NCBI RefSeq assembly: GCF_029255285.1
Contig: NZ_JAPUVI010000095.1
Span: 1 to 64,000, forward strand
Reading direction: 5' to 3'
From: Accumulibacter sp.
GTDB lineage: Bacteria; Pseudomonadota; Gammaproteobacteria; Burkholderiales; Rhodocyclaceae
Length of the DNA: 64,000 nucleotides
Part shown: positions 36,960 through 45,523 of the stretch, in pieces
Layout: every line of letters starts with the position of its first letter
Numbering within the stretch: the first letter of the stretch is position 1
Program-made: the position numbers and the translations under genes
The notes under the pieces: model-generated
Told to the model about the DNA's origin: nothing
Databases searched by the model: none
What the model saw: the letters and a program-made list of their open reading frames with translations, nothing else

Positions 36960-39845
36960 TTACGAGTCACCGTGCACTGTATCAGTTGTGCTCGTCGAAG
37001 GGAGATTCGCCGCCGACACGGGCGCTTGCCGTGCCGCTCTCAGCCATCGAAGCGCGGCCTCGGCCGACAGCGGTGGCGCGAACAGATAGCCTTGCGCCAG
37101 GTTGCAGCCTTGCCCGTCGAGAAAGGCGAGTTGATCATCCGTCTCGACCCCCTCGGCGACGACCGTCATTCCGAGGCCGTGCGCCAGGGCAATCGTCGCG
37201 CGCACGATGGCCGCGTCGTTGCTGCCGCTGGCGATGCCGCCGACGAAGCTCTTGTCGATCTTGAGTTCGCTGATCGGGAAGCGCTTGAGGAAGGAGAGCG
37301 ACGAGTAACCGGTACCGAAATCGTCGACCGCGATACCGACGCCGAGTTCGCCGACACTGGCGAGCAGCGTGGCCACGAAGTCCGGGTTGTGCATCGCGGT
37401 CGACTCGGTCAGCTCGATGCGCAGCAGTGCCGGATCGATGCGGCTGTCGGCGAGGGCGCCGCGGATCGCCTGCACGACGTTCATGTCCGCACACTGCCGG
37501 GCGGAGACGTTGACCGCCACCGGTACCGGACGCCGCCCGGCCGCCGCCCAGCGGGCGACCTGCGCTGCCGCTTCGCCGACCACCCAGTCGCCGATGCTGC
37601 GTATCAGGCCGCTCTCCTCGGCCGCCGGAATGAAGGCGTCGGGTCTGACCAGCCCGCTGCCGGGTCGGCGCCAGCGGATCAGCGACTCGAAACCGGCCAG
37701 GCGGCGGCTGGCGATCTCGATCTGCGGCTGGTAGAACAGTTCGAACTCCTGGTTGGCGAGTGCTCGCCGGAGAGCGTTTTCCAGGTTCAGGCGCTCGCGC
37801 GACCAGGTGTTCATGGCCGCCGAGTAATAAGTGAAGCTGGCGCCGCCGGCGCGCTTGCCGCGATACATCGCCTGATCGGCCATCGACAGCAGGGTGTCCG
37901 CATCAGCGCTGTCCTGCGGGCCGATACTGATCCCTATGCTGCCCGACAAGAACAGGGCACTGCCTTCCTGACTGAGGACTTCGCGATCGAACAGGTCGAT
38001 GATCTTGCCCGCGACGCTGGCCGCGGCGGAGCGATCGCTGACGTTGTCCATCAGCACGATGAACTCGTCGCCACCCCAGCGTGCCACCGTATCGTCGGCC
38101 CGGACGGCGGCCGCCAGGCGCTCGGCGATCACCTTCAGCACGCGGTCTCCCGACTCGTGCCCGAGACTGTCGTTGATGCGCTTGAAGCGGTCGAGGTCGA
38201 CGAAGAGCAGGGCGATCATTCCCCCGTGGCGGCGCTGCTGGGCGAGCGACTGGCGCAGGCGGTCGAGCAGGAGAGTCCGGTTCGGCAGGCCGGTCAGCGG
38301 GTCGTGGGTCGCTTCGTACTGCAGGCGGGACGTGAAGGCCAGCGCTTCGGTAACGTCGCTCAAGGCCAGTACGGCCCCCTGGCGTCCGTTGTCGATCGGC
38401 GTGATGGTCGCTCGCAGGCTGAACCGCTGGCCGTCCGGCCGGCGCCAGGCGAGGGGTTCGGCCAGGCGGTGGCCGGCCTGGCCGGCGAGGCAGGCGGCCA
38501 GCTGTCGTTCGATGGGAGCCGGATCGTCGCAGACGACGGCGAGGAAATCGCCCGCAACCTGACCGCGCAGCTCGCCGAAAGAGCGGCCGGCCAGTTGCTC
38601 GGCAACCGGATTCATGAGCACGACGCGCTTCTGCCCATCGAGCGTGATGACCGCGTCGGCGATCGAACGCAGGGTCGCGTCGGCATTCTGGCGAGCAAGG
38701 TGGAGGACGCCGCGCGTACGCCTGAGATGCATCGCGAACCACAGCAGGTAACCGGCGACAAAACCGGCGGTGGCGGCCGACGGCGGTACCCAGAGAGCAG
38801 CCAGACGGAGGACCAGGGCGCTGGCGAAAAGCGGCAGAATCGCCAGGCAGCCGCCGGCGATCGCCCAGCGCATACCGAGCAGCGGATAGACGAGGCTGGC
38901 CAGGCCCAGGAAGAGCAACGTGAAGAGCAGCGTGACGCTCTTGTCGGCCGTGCGATAAACCTGCCCGTTGCCCAGCGCTTCGTAGACCCGGGCGTGAAAC
39001 TCGACGGCCGCCATCGGCGCCGCTTTGGCCGGGTTGGGCGTGGCCAGCCCGGCAGCGAGTCCGGTCGCCGTGGTGCCGACAAAAACGGCCTTGCCGCGCA
39101 ACTGCGCGGCCAGGCGCGGGTCGTCGAGCAGGTCGAAACTGGAGATCGTCGGCGGCGCGGCGTTCTCGTCGGGGTAGGGCAGCAACATCTCGCCGCGGCG
39201 CACCCAGGCGAACGGAGTTCCCGTGGCGAGATCGTAAGCGCTGGCCTGTAGCGCGCCCGTGCTTCCTTCGCCGGCCAGCTCCCAGACCGCGAGCGCCAGC
39301 GCTGGCCACTTGGGAGCCGCCGTGCCGGCGTGGCGGAAGGTCCGCCGCACCAGCGCGTCGGCATCGAGTTCGACGTCGACATGGCCCAGCGCGGCAGCGG
39401 CGACCGTCAGTTCTGGCGCCGGCAGGATGGCGCGCACGCCGCTCTGGCCAGGCGTCGCCGGACTCGGCGCGAGCGCCAGGACGACGCGGCCGGAGCGCGA
39501 CAGCTCCCGGGCCAGGCGACCGTCGCCGCCTGCCGGTTCGGGAAAGAGAATCGCCATGCCGACGGCCGACACGCCGGCGGCAGTCAGGCGATCGATGATT
39601 TCGGCGTGAACGTCGCGCGGCCAGGGCCAGCGGCCGAGCGCGGCCAGACTGGCATCGTCGATCGCCACGATGGCCGCGCGCGGTGCTCCGCCGGCCGGTC
39701 GCGAAAGGGGTTCCACGGCGTCGTACAGCAGCAGATCGAGTCGCTGCAGCGGGCCCGCGTCGCCCAACACGGCCAGGCAGGCCAGAGTGACGACGAGCAG
39801 CCAGCCGCGGCGGCGCGCCAGCCAGCTTCGCAGGCGGGGCGGCAT
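36960..39845 (-). CDS. CHASE2-PAS-GGDEF-EAL sensor
   Basis: 961 residues from the ATG at 39845, which overlaps the upstream stop by one base (TGATG). TM1 (about 14-31) leads to a periplasmic CHASE2 domain (about 35-310; AIVAIDDASLAALGRWPWPRD). Three further TM segments (about 315-385) follow. PAS comes next, then a GGDEF with WGGDEFIVL and the inhibitory site RADD. The EAL domain reads ESLIRW at the signature, with the catalytic Glu kept, plus ELTEST, DDFGTGYSS and EGVET, so it should be active. It is the second gene of a three-gene unit with the LysM-FecR protein before it and HDOD-REC-GGDEF after it. Confidence 0.94.
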   Translation of the reverse strand: MPPRLRSWLARRRGWLLVVTLACLAVLGDAGPLQRLDLLLYDAVEPLSRPAGGAPRAAIVAIDDASLAALGRWPWPRDVHAEIIDRLTAAGVSAVGMAILFPEPAGGDGRLARELSRSGRVVLALAPSPATPGQSGVRAILPAPELTVAAAALGHVDVELDADALVRRTFRHAGTAAPKWPALALAVWELAGEGSTGALQASAYDLATGTPFAWVRRGEMLLPYPDENAAPPTISSFDLLDDPRLAAQLRGKAVFVGTTATGLAAGLATPNPAKAAPMAAVEFHARVYEALGNGQVYRTADKSVTLLFTLLFLGLASLVYPLLGMRWAIAGGCLAILPLFASALVLRLAALWVPPSAATAGFVAGYLLWFAMHLRRTRGVLHLARQNADATLRSIADAVITLDGQKRVVLMNPVAEQLAGRSFGELRGQVAGDFLAVVCDDPAPIERQLAACLAGQAGHRLAEPLAWRRPDGQRFSLRATITPIDNGRQGAVLALSDVTEALAFTSRLQYEATHDPLTGLPNRTLLLDRLRQSLAQQRRHGGMIALLFVDLDRFKRINDSLGHESGDRVLKVIAERLAAAVRADDTVARWGGDEFIVLMDNVSDRSAAASVAGKIIDLFDREVLSQEGSALFLSGSIGISIGPQDSADADTLLSMADQAMYRGKRAGGASFTYYSAAMNTWSRERLNLENALRRALANQEFELFYQPQIEIASRRLAGFESLIRWRRPGSGLVRPDAFIPAAEESGLIRSIGDWVVGEAAAQVARWAAAGRRPVPVAVNVSARQCADMNVVQAIRGALADSRIDPALLRIELTESTAMHNPDFVATLLASVGELGVGIAVDDFGTGYSSLSFLKRFPISELKIDKSFVGGIASGSNDAAIVRATIALAHGLGMTVVAEGVETDDQLAFLDGQGCNLAQGYLFAPPLSAEAALRWLRAARQAPVSAANLPSTSTTDTVHGDS

Positions 39846-41491
39846 CAAAGCGCCAGGATCAACAAGGCCGGGAGCAAGAGCATGAGCGGCCGCCAGTCGC
39901 GCGGAACCTCGATCTGTTGCGGCCTGCCCCAAGGGCCCGGCGGGTCGCCCGGCGCCAGCGTGCGGAGGCGCACGTGATGGACGCCGGCCGCAGGCCGGTC
40001 GAGGGAGATCGCGGCCTCGCTCGTCTGACGGTCGACCTCGGGCTCCGAAAAGTCCGCCTGGCGGCTGATCTGGACCTGATAACGGTCGCCCGGAGCGGCC
40101 GCCCGCCAGCGCAGTTCGAGCGTGTCGCCGGCGATATTCGGCGCTTCCGGCAGCGGGCCCGGCGGCGGCCGACGGAAGCGCTGCGGGTCGGAGAACGGTC
40201 CCTGTCCTTCGGCCGCCGTGCGCATGGCGACACGCCAGAAGTAGCGACCGGGCGGCAGGGCTTGCGTGACGGTGAACGTCGCCTGTTCGAGCTGGTCCTG
40301 GTCCAGCAGCGGCGAGCCGAAGCTTTCGTCGCCGGCCAACTGGAAGCGGTAGCGTGCCGCTTCGCTGCTCGCCGCCCAGCGAAACTCGATGGGCTCGTCG
40401 ACGACGAAGCCGTCGGGCGGCGGCAGGCTCGGGAAGGGCGGTTCCGGGCGGGCATCGAGTTCGATTTCGCGTTCGGCGTCGAGCCCTTCCAGGCCGTTCG
40501 CATCGATCCCCCGTACGCGCAGCCGATAGCGACCGTCAGGCAGGCTGGTCGAACTCGAGGTGCGCGGCGAGTGGCTCAGCGCATCCGACGCGAGCACCGA
40601 AAACCCCGTTGCCGGGGCGATCTGCGTCCGGTAGCGCACGGCGCCGGGCAGGACCGGGAATTCGAGCGCCAGCGGAAGCCGCTCGACACGCGCCGGCAGA
40701 TGGTCCAGCCGTGGCGCCGGCAGCAGGGCGACGGCGGGTGTCGGCGCGCCGCCGTCGCGCACCAGGGAGCCGGTGCCGGCGGGCAGGACGCGGCGACCGG
40801 CATGGTTCTGCAGCAGCACCTCGCCGCCCAGCGTTTCGCTGCGCATGTCCTTGTTCGACGCGGCAACGCGGAAGCGCGTGCCGCGTACGGCGGCCACGGC
40901 GGCCGGAGTATCGATGACGAAGCGGCCGCCGTGACGCCGACTGTTCGTGACGTTGTTTTCCAGGTGACCCTGTGGCAGTTCGATGCGTACCTGTTGGGCC
41001 GCCGACGCCTTGAGCCGCCGCAGGTCGGTCAGGCGCAATTCGGAATCGGGGCCGACCAGGCTGCGGCTGCCATCGGCGAACTCGAGCGTCAGCGTGCTGT
41101 CGGCGGCGGTGCGCAGGCGGTCGCCAATGGCCACCGTGAGGCCCGGTTTGACCGGCGTGCTCTCCCGTCCGCGCAGCAGTTCGGCACGGCCGCGCAGGTC
41201 GGCGACCTGGGCCACGGTGGCCAGGCCGCGCATCCAGCTCAGCGGAATGAGCAGGCGGGTTCCCGGCCGCATCGCCGTAGCGTCGACGATGCCGTTGTAG
41301 TCCTGGACCCGTGGCCAGTAGTTCACGCTCTTGAGATATCGCTGAGTCAGATTCCACGGGTTGTCGCCCGCGCGTACGGTATAACTGAAATCATCGGCCG
41401 ACAGCGAGTTGGCGCTGGCGATGAGGCAGAAAGTGGCGACGACGATCGACGGGCGACCACCGGAAAATATTGGTTTAAGAGTCGAAATCAT
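39845..41491 (-). CDS. LysM-FecR-domain protein with FN3-like repeats
   Basis: 548 residues. A signal peptide (1-32) is followed by LysM (about 36-83; YTVRAGDNPWNLTQRYL), which binds peptidoglycan. A FecR-like domain (about 105-230) contains GDRLRTAADSTLTLEFADGS and PAAVAAVRGTRFRV. Two or three FN3-like units follow (about 255-530), and the protein ends in a short hydrophobic stretch (533-547). FecR-plus-CHASE2 pairs are a common gene couple in proteobacteria: the FecR protein probably delivers an envelope signal to the CHASE2 sensor in the next gene, which it overlaps by one base. The actual signal is unknown. Confidence 0.92.
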   Translation of the reverse strand: MISTLKPIFSGGRPSIVVATFCLIASANSLSADDFSYTVRAGDNPWNLTQRYLKSVNYWPRVQDYNGIVDATAMRPGTRLLIPLSWMRGLATVAQVADLRGRAELLRGRESTPVKPGLTVAIGDRLRTAADSTLTLEFADGSRSLVGPDSELRLTDLRRLKASAAQQVRIELPQGHLENNVTNSRRHGGRFVIDTPAAVAAVRGTRFRVAASNKDMRSETLGGEVLLQNHAGRRVLPAGTGSLVRDGGAPTPAVALLPAPRLDHLPARVERLPLALEFPVLPGAVRYRTQIAPATGFSVLASDALSHSPRTSSSTSLPDGRYRLRVRGIDANGLEGLDAEREIELDARPEPPFPSLPPPDGFVVDEPIEFRWAASSEAARYRFQLAGDESFGSPLLDQDQLEQATFTVTQALPPGRYFWRVAMRTAAEGQGPFSDPQRFRRPPPGPLPEAPNIAGDTLELRWRAAAPGDRYQVQISRQADFSEPEVDRQTSEAAISLDRPAAGVHHVRLRTLAPGDPPGPWGRPQQIEVPRDWRPLMLLLPALLILAL

Positions 41492-41629
41492 GGGGACGGT
41501 CGCTCCGGTTGAGCCAATTTTCTCTTTATCTGGACCTCGAAGGAAGTGTACGCCCTGCCGGGCCGTGCGCGGGGTATTTCCACGGATGGCGGCGGCGCCC
41601 AGGCCACTGGCGGGCGGCCAAGCCGCCGC

Positions 41630-42964
41630 TCATTCCCTGAACGCGCGCATGGCGCGCCACAGCAGGGCGCCGAGCAGGAGCGCGGCGAGGACGAGACTGA
41701 GGAGCGACGCCAGCCAGAAGCCGGCCACCCCCATCGGCTGCCGGGCGTGGAAAGCCAGCCACCAGCCGCCGAACAGGCCGACCCCCCAGAAACAGAACAC
41801 ATGCACGAACATCGGCGCGAGGGTAATGCGATAGCCGCGCAAGGCATGCGCGGCGATCGTCTGCCAGGCGTCGAAGATCTGGTAGAAGGCGACGTAGCCG
41901 ATGAGCGCCAGTACCACTGCGCGTACCGCCGGGTCGTCGGTATAAGCGGCGGCGAGCGGTTCGGCGATCAGCCACAGCAGCAGGCCGAGCAGCGTCGACA
42001 AGCTGCCGGCGAGCAGCAGTCCAGCGCCGATCGACAGTTCCGCCCGCCGCCAGTCGCGCGCGCCGGCCGCCTGGCCGACCTGCGCCAGGGTGGCGATGGC
42101 CAGCGCCAGCGGCAGCATGTAGCAGATCGCGGCGAGGTTGGCGACGATACGGTGGCCGGCGACGACGGTCGCGCCGAGCTGGGCGACGAACAGCGCCATC
42201 AAGGTGAACGACGAGATTTCGACGAAATGCGAGAAACCGATCGGCAAACCGAGCCGCAGCAGCTCGCCGAGCGGTCGGCGCCGAGGTCGTTGCCAGTCGG
42301 CGAGCAGGCGGTAGCGCCGCAGCGGCGGTGCGAAAAGCAGGTAGGCGGCGGCACAGAGCATGGAAAACCAGCCGACCGCGGCGTTGGCGATGCCGCAACC
42401 GAGAATGCCGAGCGCTTCGCCGCCCCAGCCGCCGGTGACCAGCAGCCAGGCCAGGACGCCGTGCAGCAGCGTGCTGGCGAGGCTGATCAGGAGCAGCGGA
42501 CGCGGTTTTCCGAGCGCGTTGCAGAAGGCGTGGAAAGTCCGGTAGAGCAGCACGGCCGGCAGGCCGTAAGCGAGCAGGGCCAGATAATCGCGCGCCTTGC
42601 CCTCCACCACCGGGTCGATGCGCGACAGCGCGAGCAGGGCGTCGGGGTGGAGCAGCAACAGGACGCCCGGCATGGCCAGCAAGAGGGCGAGCCACAGCGC
42701 CTGTTGCAGCGTGCCGGCGATCTCCGGGTCGCGGCCGGCGCCGTGCAGGTGGGCGACCGCCGGGGCGACCGCCTGCAGCACGCCGACCAGGGCAAAGACG
42801 ACCGAAATGTAGATGCCGCCGCCGACCGCCACCGCCGCCAGATCCTCGGTTCCGTAGTGGCCGAGCAGCGCGGTGTCGATCACCATCATGCCCATCGAAC
42901 TCAACTGGGCGACGAGCATCGGCGCCGCATGCGCGACGATCAGGCGACAGGACTGGGCGAGCAT
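41630..42964 (-). CDS. MATE-family efflux transporter
   Basis: 444 residues with about 12 membrane segments arranged in two similar halves, as in NorM-type Na+- or H+-coupled drug exporters. The first half has the family start PMLVAQLSSMGMMVIDTALLGHYG and a conserved LAAVAVGGGIYI; the second has LRLGLPIGFSHFVEISSF. The start is ATG at 42964. It is divergent from paaK and precedes the FecR operon on the same strand after a 138-base gap that holds a small hairpin (41613-41627). The substrate is unknown. Confidence 0.93.
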   Translation of the reverse strand: MLAQSCRLIVAHAAPMLVAQLSSMGMMVIDTALLGHYGTEDLAAVAVGGGIYISVVFALVGVLQAVAPAVAHLHGAGRDPEIAGTLQQALWLALLLAMPGVLLLLHPDALLALSRIDPVVEGKARDYLALLAYGLPAVLLYRTFHAFCNALGKPRPLLLISLASTLLHGVLAWLLVTGGWGGEALGILGCGIANAAVGWFSMLCAAAYLLFAPPLRRYRLLADWQRPRRRPLGELLRLGLPIGFSHFVEISSFTLMALFVAQLGATVVAGHRIVANLAAICYMLPLALAIATLAQVGQAAGARDWRRAELSIGAGLLLAGSLSTLLGLLLWLIAEPLAAAYTDDPAVRAVVLALIGYVAFYQIFDAWQTIAAHALRGYRITLAPMFVHVFCFWGVGLFGGWWLAFHARQPMGVAGFWLASLLSLVLAALLLGALLWRAMRAFRE

Positions 42965-43144
42965 GAGGCGGAGCGCGGGGCGAATGAACGGCCGCTCAGG
43001 CTAACCGATTTCCGCCGCCGGCGGGGAGCGGCGCGTGGCCGCCGCCGCTTTCGCCGCCCGGCAGCGCGGCGGACGGTTCGACCGGTGCTTGAAACCGGAC
43101 CGCGCTGGTAGTAGGGTCGGCACTTTGCCCGCTGGAGCCGTCCC

Positions 43145-44476
43145 ATGACCGCCGACCGCCGCCGTATCGGCTATGAGCCCATAGAAACCGCCAGCCGTGA
43201 CGAAATCAGCGCCTTGCAGATCGAGCGCCTGCGCTGGTCGGTACGTCACGCCTACGAGAACGTGCGCCATTACCGGGACAAGTTCGACGCGCATGGCGTG
43301 CATCCCGACGATTTGCGCACGCTCGACGACCTGCGGAAATTTCCCTTCACCAGCAAGGCCGACCTGCGCGAGAACTACCCCTTCAAAATGTTCGCCATGC
43401 CGCGCGACGAGATCGTTCGCGTGCATGCCTCGTCCGGCACCACCGGCCAGCCGACCGTCGTCGCCTATACGCAAAACGACATCGACCGCTGGGCCGGGCT
43501 GATGGCGCGCTCGATCTACGCCGCCGGCGGCCGACGCGGCGACATGGTGCATGTCGGCCACGGCTACGGCCTGTTCACCGGCGGTCTCGGCACGCACTAC
43601 GGCGCCGAGCGTCTGGGCTGCCTGGTGATTCCGATGTCCGCCGGGCAAACCGAGAAGCAGGTGCGGCTGATCGTCGACTTCCAGCCCGACCTCATCGTGA
43701 TGACCCCCTCGTACATGCTCAACCTGGCGGACGAGTTCAAACGCCAGGGCGTCGACCCGGCCTCGACCCGGTTGCGCGTCGGCATGTTCGGCGCCGAGCC
43801 ATGGAGCGAGGCGATGCGCAGCGAGATCGAAACGACCTTCGGCATCGACGCCATCGACCTCTACGGGCTGTCCGAACTGATCGGCCCCGGGGTCGCCTGC
43901 GAGTGCCTCGAAAGCAAGGGTGGGCCGGTGATCTGGGAAGACCATTTCTATCCCGAGATCGTCGATCCGGCGACCGGCCGGGCCTTGCCCGACGGCGAGC
44001 CCGGCGAGCTGGTGTTCACCTCGCTGTGCAAGGAAGCGCTGCCGATGATCCGCTACCGGACGCGCGACCTGTCGCGCCTGCTGCCGCCCAGCTCGCGCTC
44101 GATGCGGCGCATGGCCCGCGTCGCCGGCCGCTCGGACGACATGCTGATCATCCGCGGCGTCAACGTCTTCCCATCGCAGATCGAGGAACTGATCCTGCAG
44201 CAGCCCAAGTTGTCACCGCATTACCTGATCGAAGTCTTCCGCGACGGCCACCTCGATTCGGTCGTCGTCGATGTCGAACTCAAGCGGGAATACCGCTATC
44301 TGTCGGCGGTCGACCGGGACTACGTGGCGGGCACGCTGCGGCAGCACATCAAGTCGCTGGTCGGCATCTCGACCGAGGTGCGCATCGCCGACATCGGCAG
44401 CATCGAACGCTCGCTCGGCAAGGCGCGGCGCGTCATCGACCGGCGGCCGGGGGCGACCCCTCGCGCCAACCCCTGA
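43145..44476 (+). CDS. paaK: Phenylacetate-CoA ligase
   Basis: 443 residues of the adenylate-forming family. The AMP-binding motif HASSGTTGQPTVV is near 98-110, DLYGLSE near 238, and the hinge YRTRDL near 300, then GRSDDMLIIRGVNVFPSQIE, all matching PaaK. It activates phenylacetate (or an aryl acid) with CoA and ATP, feeding the paa ring-epoxidation route. No other paa gene is in the window, so it stands alone. The 180-base gap to the divergent MATE gene should hold its promoter. A related aryl-CoA ligase acting on another acid cannot be excluded. Confidence 0.93.
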   Translation: MTADRRRIGYEPIETASRDEISALQIERLRWSVRHAYENVRHYRDKFDAHGVHPDDLRTLDDLRKFPFTSKADLRENYPFKMFAMPRDEIVRVHASSGTTGQPTVVAYTQNDIDRWAGLMARSIYAAGGRRGDMVHVGHGYGLFTGGLGTHYGAERLGCLVIPMSAGQTEKQVRLIVDFQPDLIVMTPSYMLNLADEFKRQGVDPASTRLRVGMFGAEPWSEAMRSEIETTFGIDAIDLYGLSELIGPGVACECLESKGGPVIWEDHFYPEIVDPATGRALPDGEPGELVFTSLCKEALPMIRYRTRDLSRLLPPSSRSMRRMARVAGRSDDMLIIRGVNVFPSQIEELILQQPKLSPHYLIEVFRDGHLDSVVVDVELKREYRYLSAVDRDYVAGTLRQHIKSLVGISTEVRIADIGSIERSLGKARRVIDRRPGATPRANP

Positions 44477-44660
44477 CGCGGCACCTGTCGCGAAATCGCC
44501 GGCGATGCGCCAGCCCCGGCCGCAGGCCCGTTCCGGACCGCTCGGCGGGTGTTCCGCCGCTCGCCATCGCGCGCCGGTACCCGGCTTCCGGTGGCCGCCA
44601 AGCGGACGGTCCGGCACTCCTGGCGAGGCTCAGCGAGGCTGCGCAGGCCATCGATTCGCC

Positions 44661-45263
44661 TCAGTGATCGGACTCGCCAGCCTCCGGAACCGCGCCCTTG
44701 GGCAAGCGGGACCGGCGGCAAGCGTCGGCTGCCCCCGGAGTCGTTCCGGCCGCTGACCGGCGCCGGGTCGCGGCCAACGCCCCGAGTCCGGCGAGCAGCA
44801 GCGTCAGGACGCTTGGCTGGGGAACCGCATTGATCACGAACACGTTGTCGAAACCGACCGTTGCGTCGGCCGGATCGAGACGCAGGACGGCGAAGTTGAA
44901 GCTCGGGCGGAAGTTCCGGACAATCCGCCTGCCTGAGCCGACCAAGTGGAGAAAGCCGCCGTCCTCTAGCACATACGGCGGCCACGCGACGTCTGGCCGG
45001 TGAACGTATTCCGGCAGCGCCGCGGTGCTTGCCAGGTCGTCGCCAGCCAGCAGATCGAAACGGCTGCTGCCGCCGACGCCGGTGTAATCGCTGATCGACA
45101 GCCCGACAAAGACGATCGGCCGCTCGAACTGCATCACGAAGTAGGGCTGCGCCACCCCCGGAACGGAATCGGCGGTCAGGAAGTAGTCATGCGGGGGCGG
45201 CGTCTCCCCAAGACGCCTTGACGGCCAGGAGGCGCTCGAGTCCGCCAAAGGATGTTGCTGCAA
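44661..45263 (-). pseudogene. PEP-CTERM-like protein, apparently damaged at its 5' end
   Basis: The last third carries a sorting-type tail: a PQPS motif (variant of PEP), a hydrophobic stretch (VLTLLLAGLGALAA) and arginines (TRRRSA), then an extra 25-residue tail that is atypical. Before it lies a beta-rich body (VMQFERPIVFVGLSISDYTG). Exosortase substrates need a signal peptide, but none exists: the frame opens only after a TAA about 40 bases upstream and starts with TTG. A second frame (SVSLLPPPAAEVAATSFGG, around 45250-45300) could be the lost start, joined through a frameshift near 45190. I call it a fragment or frameshifted gene; an intact short protein is the alternative. Confidence 0.5.
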
Positions 45264-45523
45264 CCTCAGCGGCGGGCGGCGGCAAAAGGCTTACGCTTTC
45301 GGTCCCTGATCGGTCCGTTCCCCTTGCCAGGCATCTCCAGGAACACGCCATCCGGAGGCTGAAAGTGAAGGAGGAAATTTCGCGCTTGCCCACGCTCAAA
45401 TGGGAGAACGATGGATCGTCGCCGCGATTCTTCCTGTCCGGAAAGACGGCAAGCTTGAGCCTCCCGTCCGCGGCGCCGCGCCGGTGTCGCCGCAGACGGA
45501 AGCGGTGCTGGCCGACGGACGGC

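Noticed and set aside
36915..39251. Very long open frame on the + strand opposite the CHASE2 gene
   Set aside because: It is the antisense shadow of a GC-rich gene; composition is Arg/Gly/Ala-rich without any domain, and the minus-strand gene has clear domains.
45187..45399. Separate small gene before the PEP-CTERM-like gene
   Set aside because: No ribosome binding site or recognisable protein; at best it is the shifted 5' part of the damaged gene.
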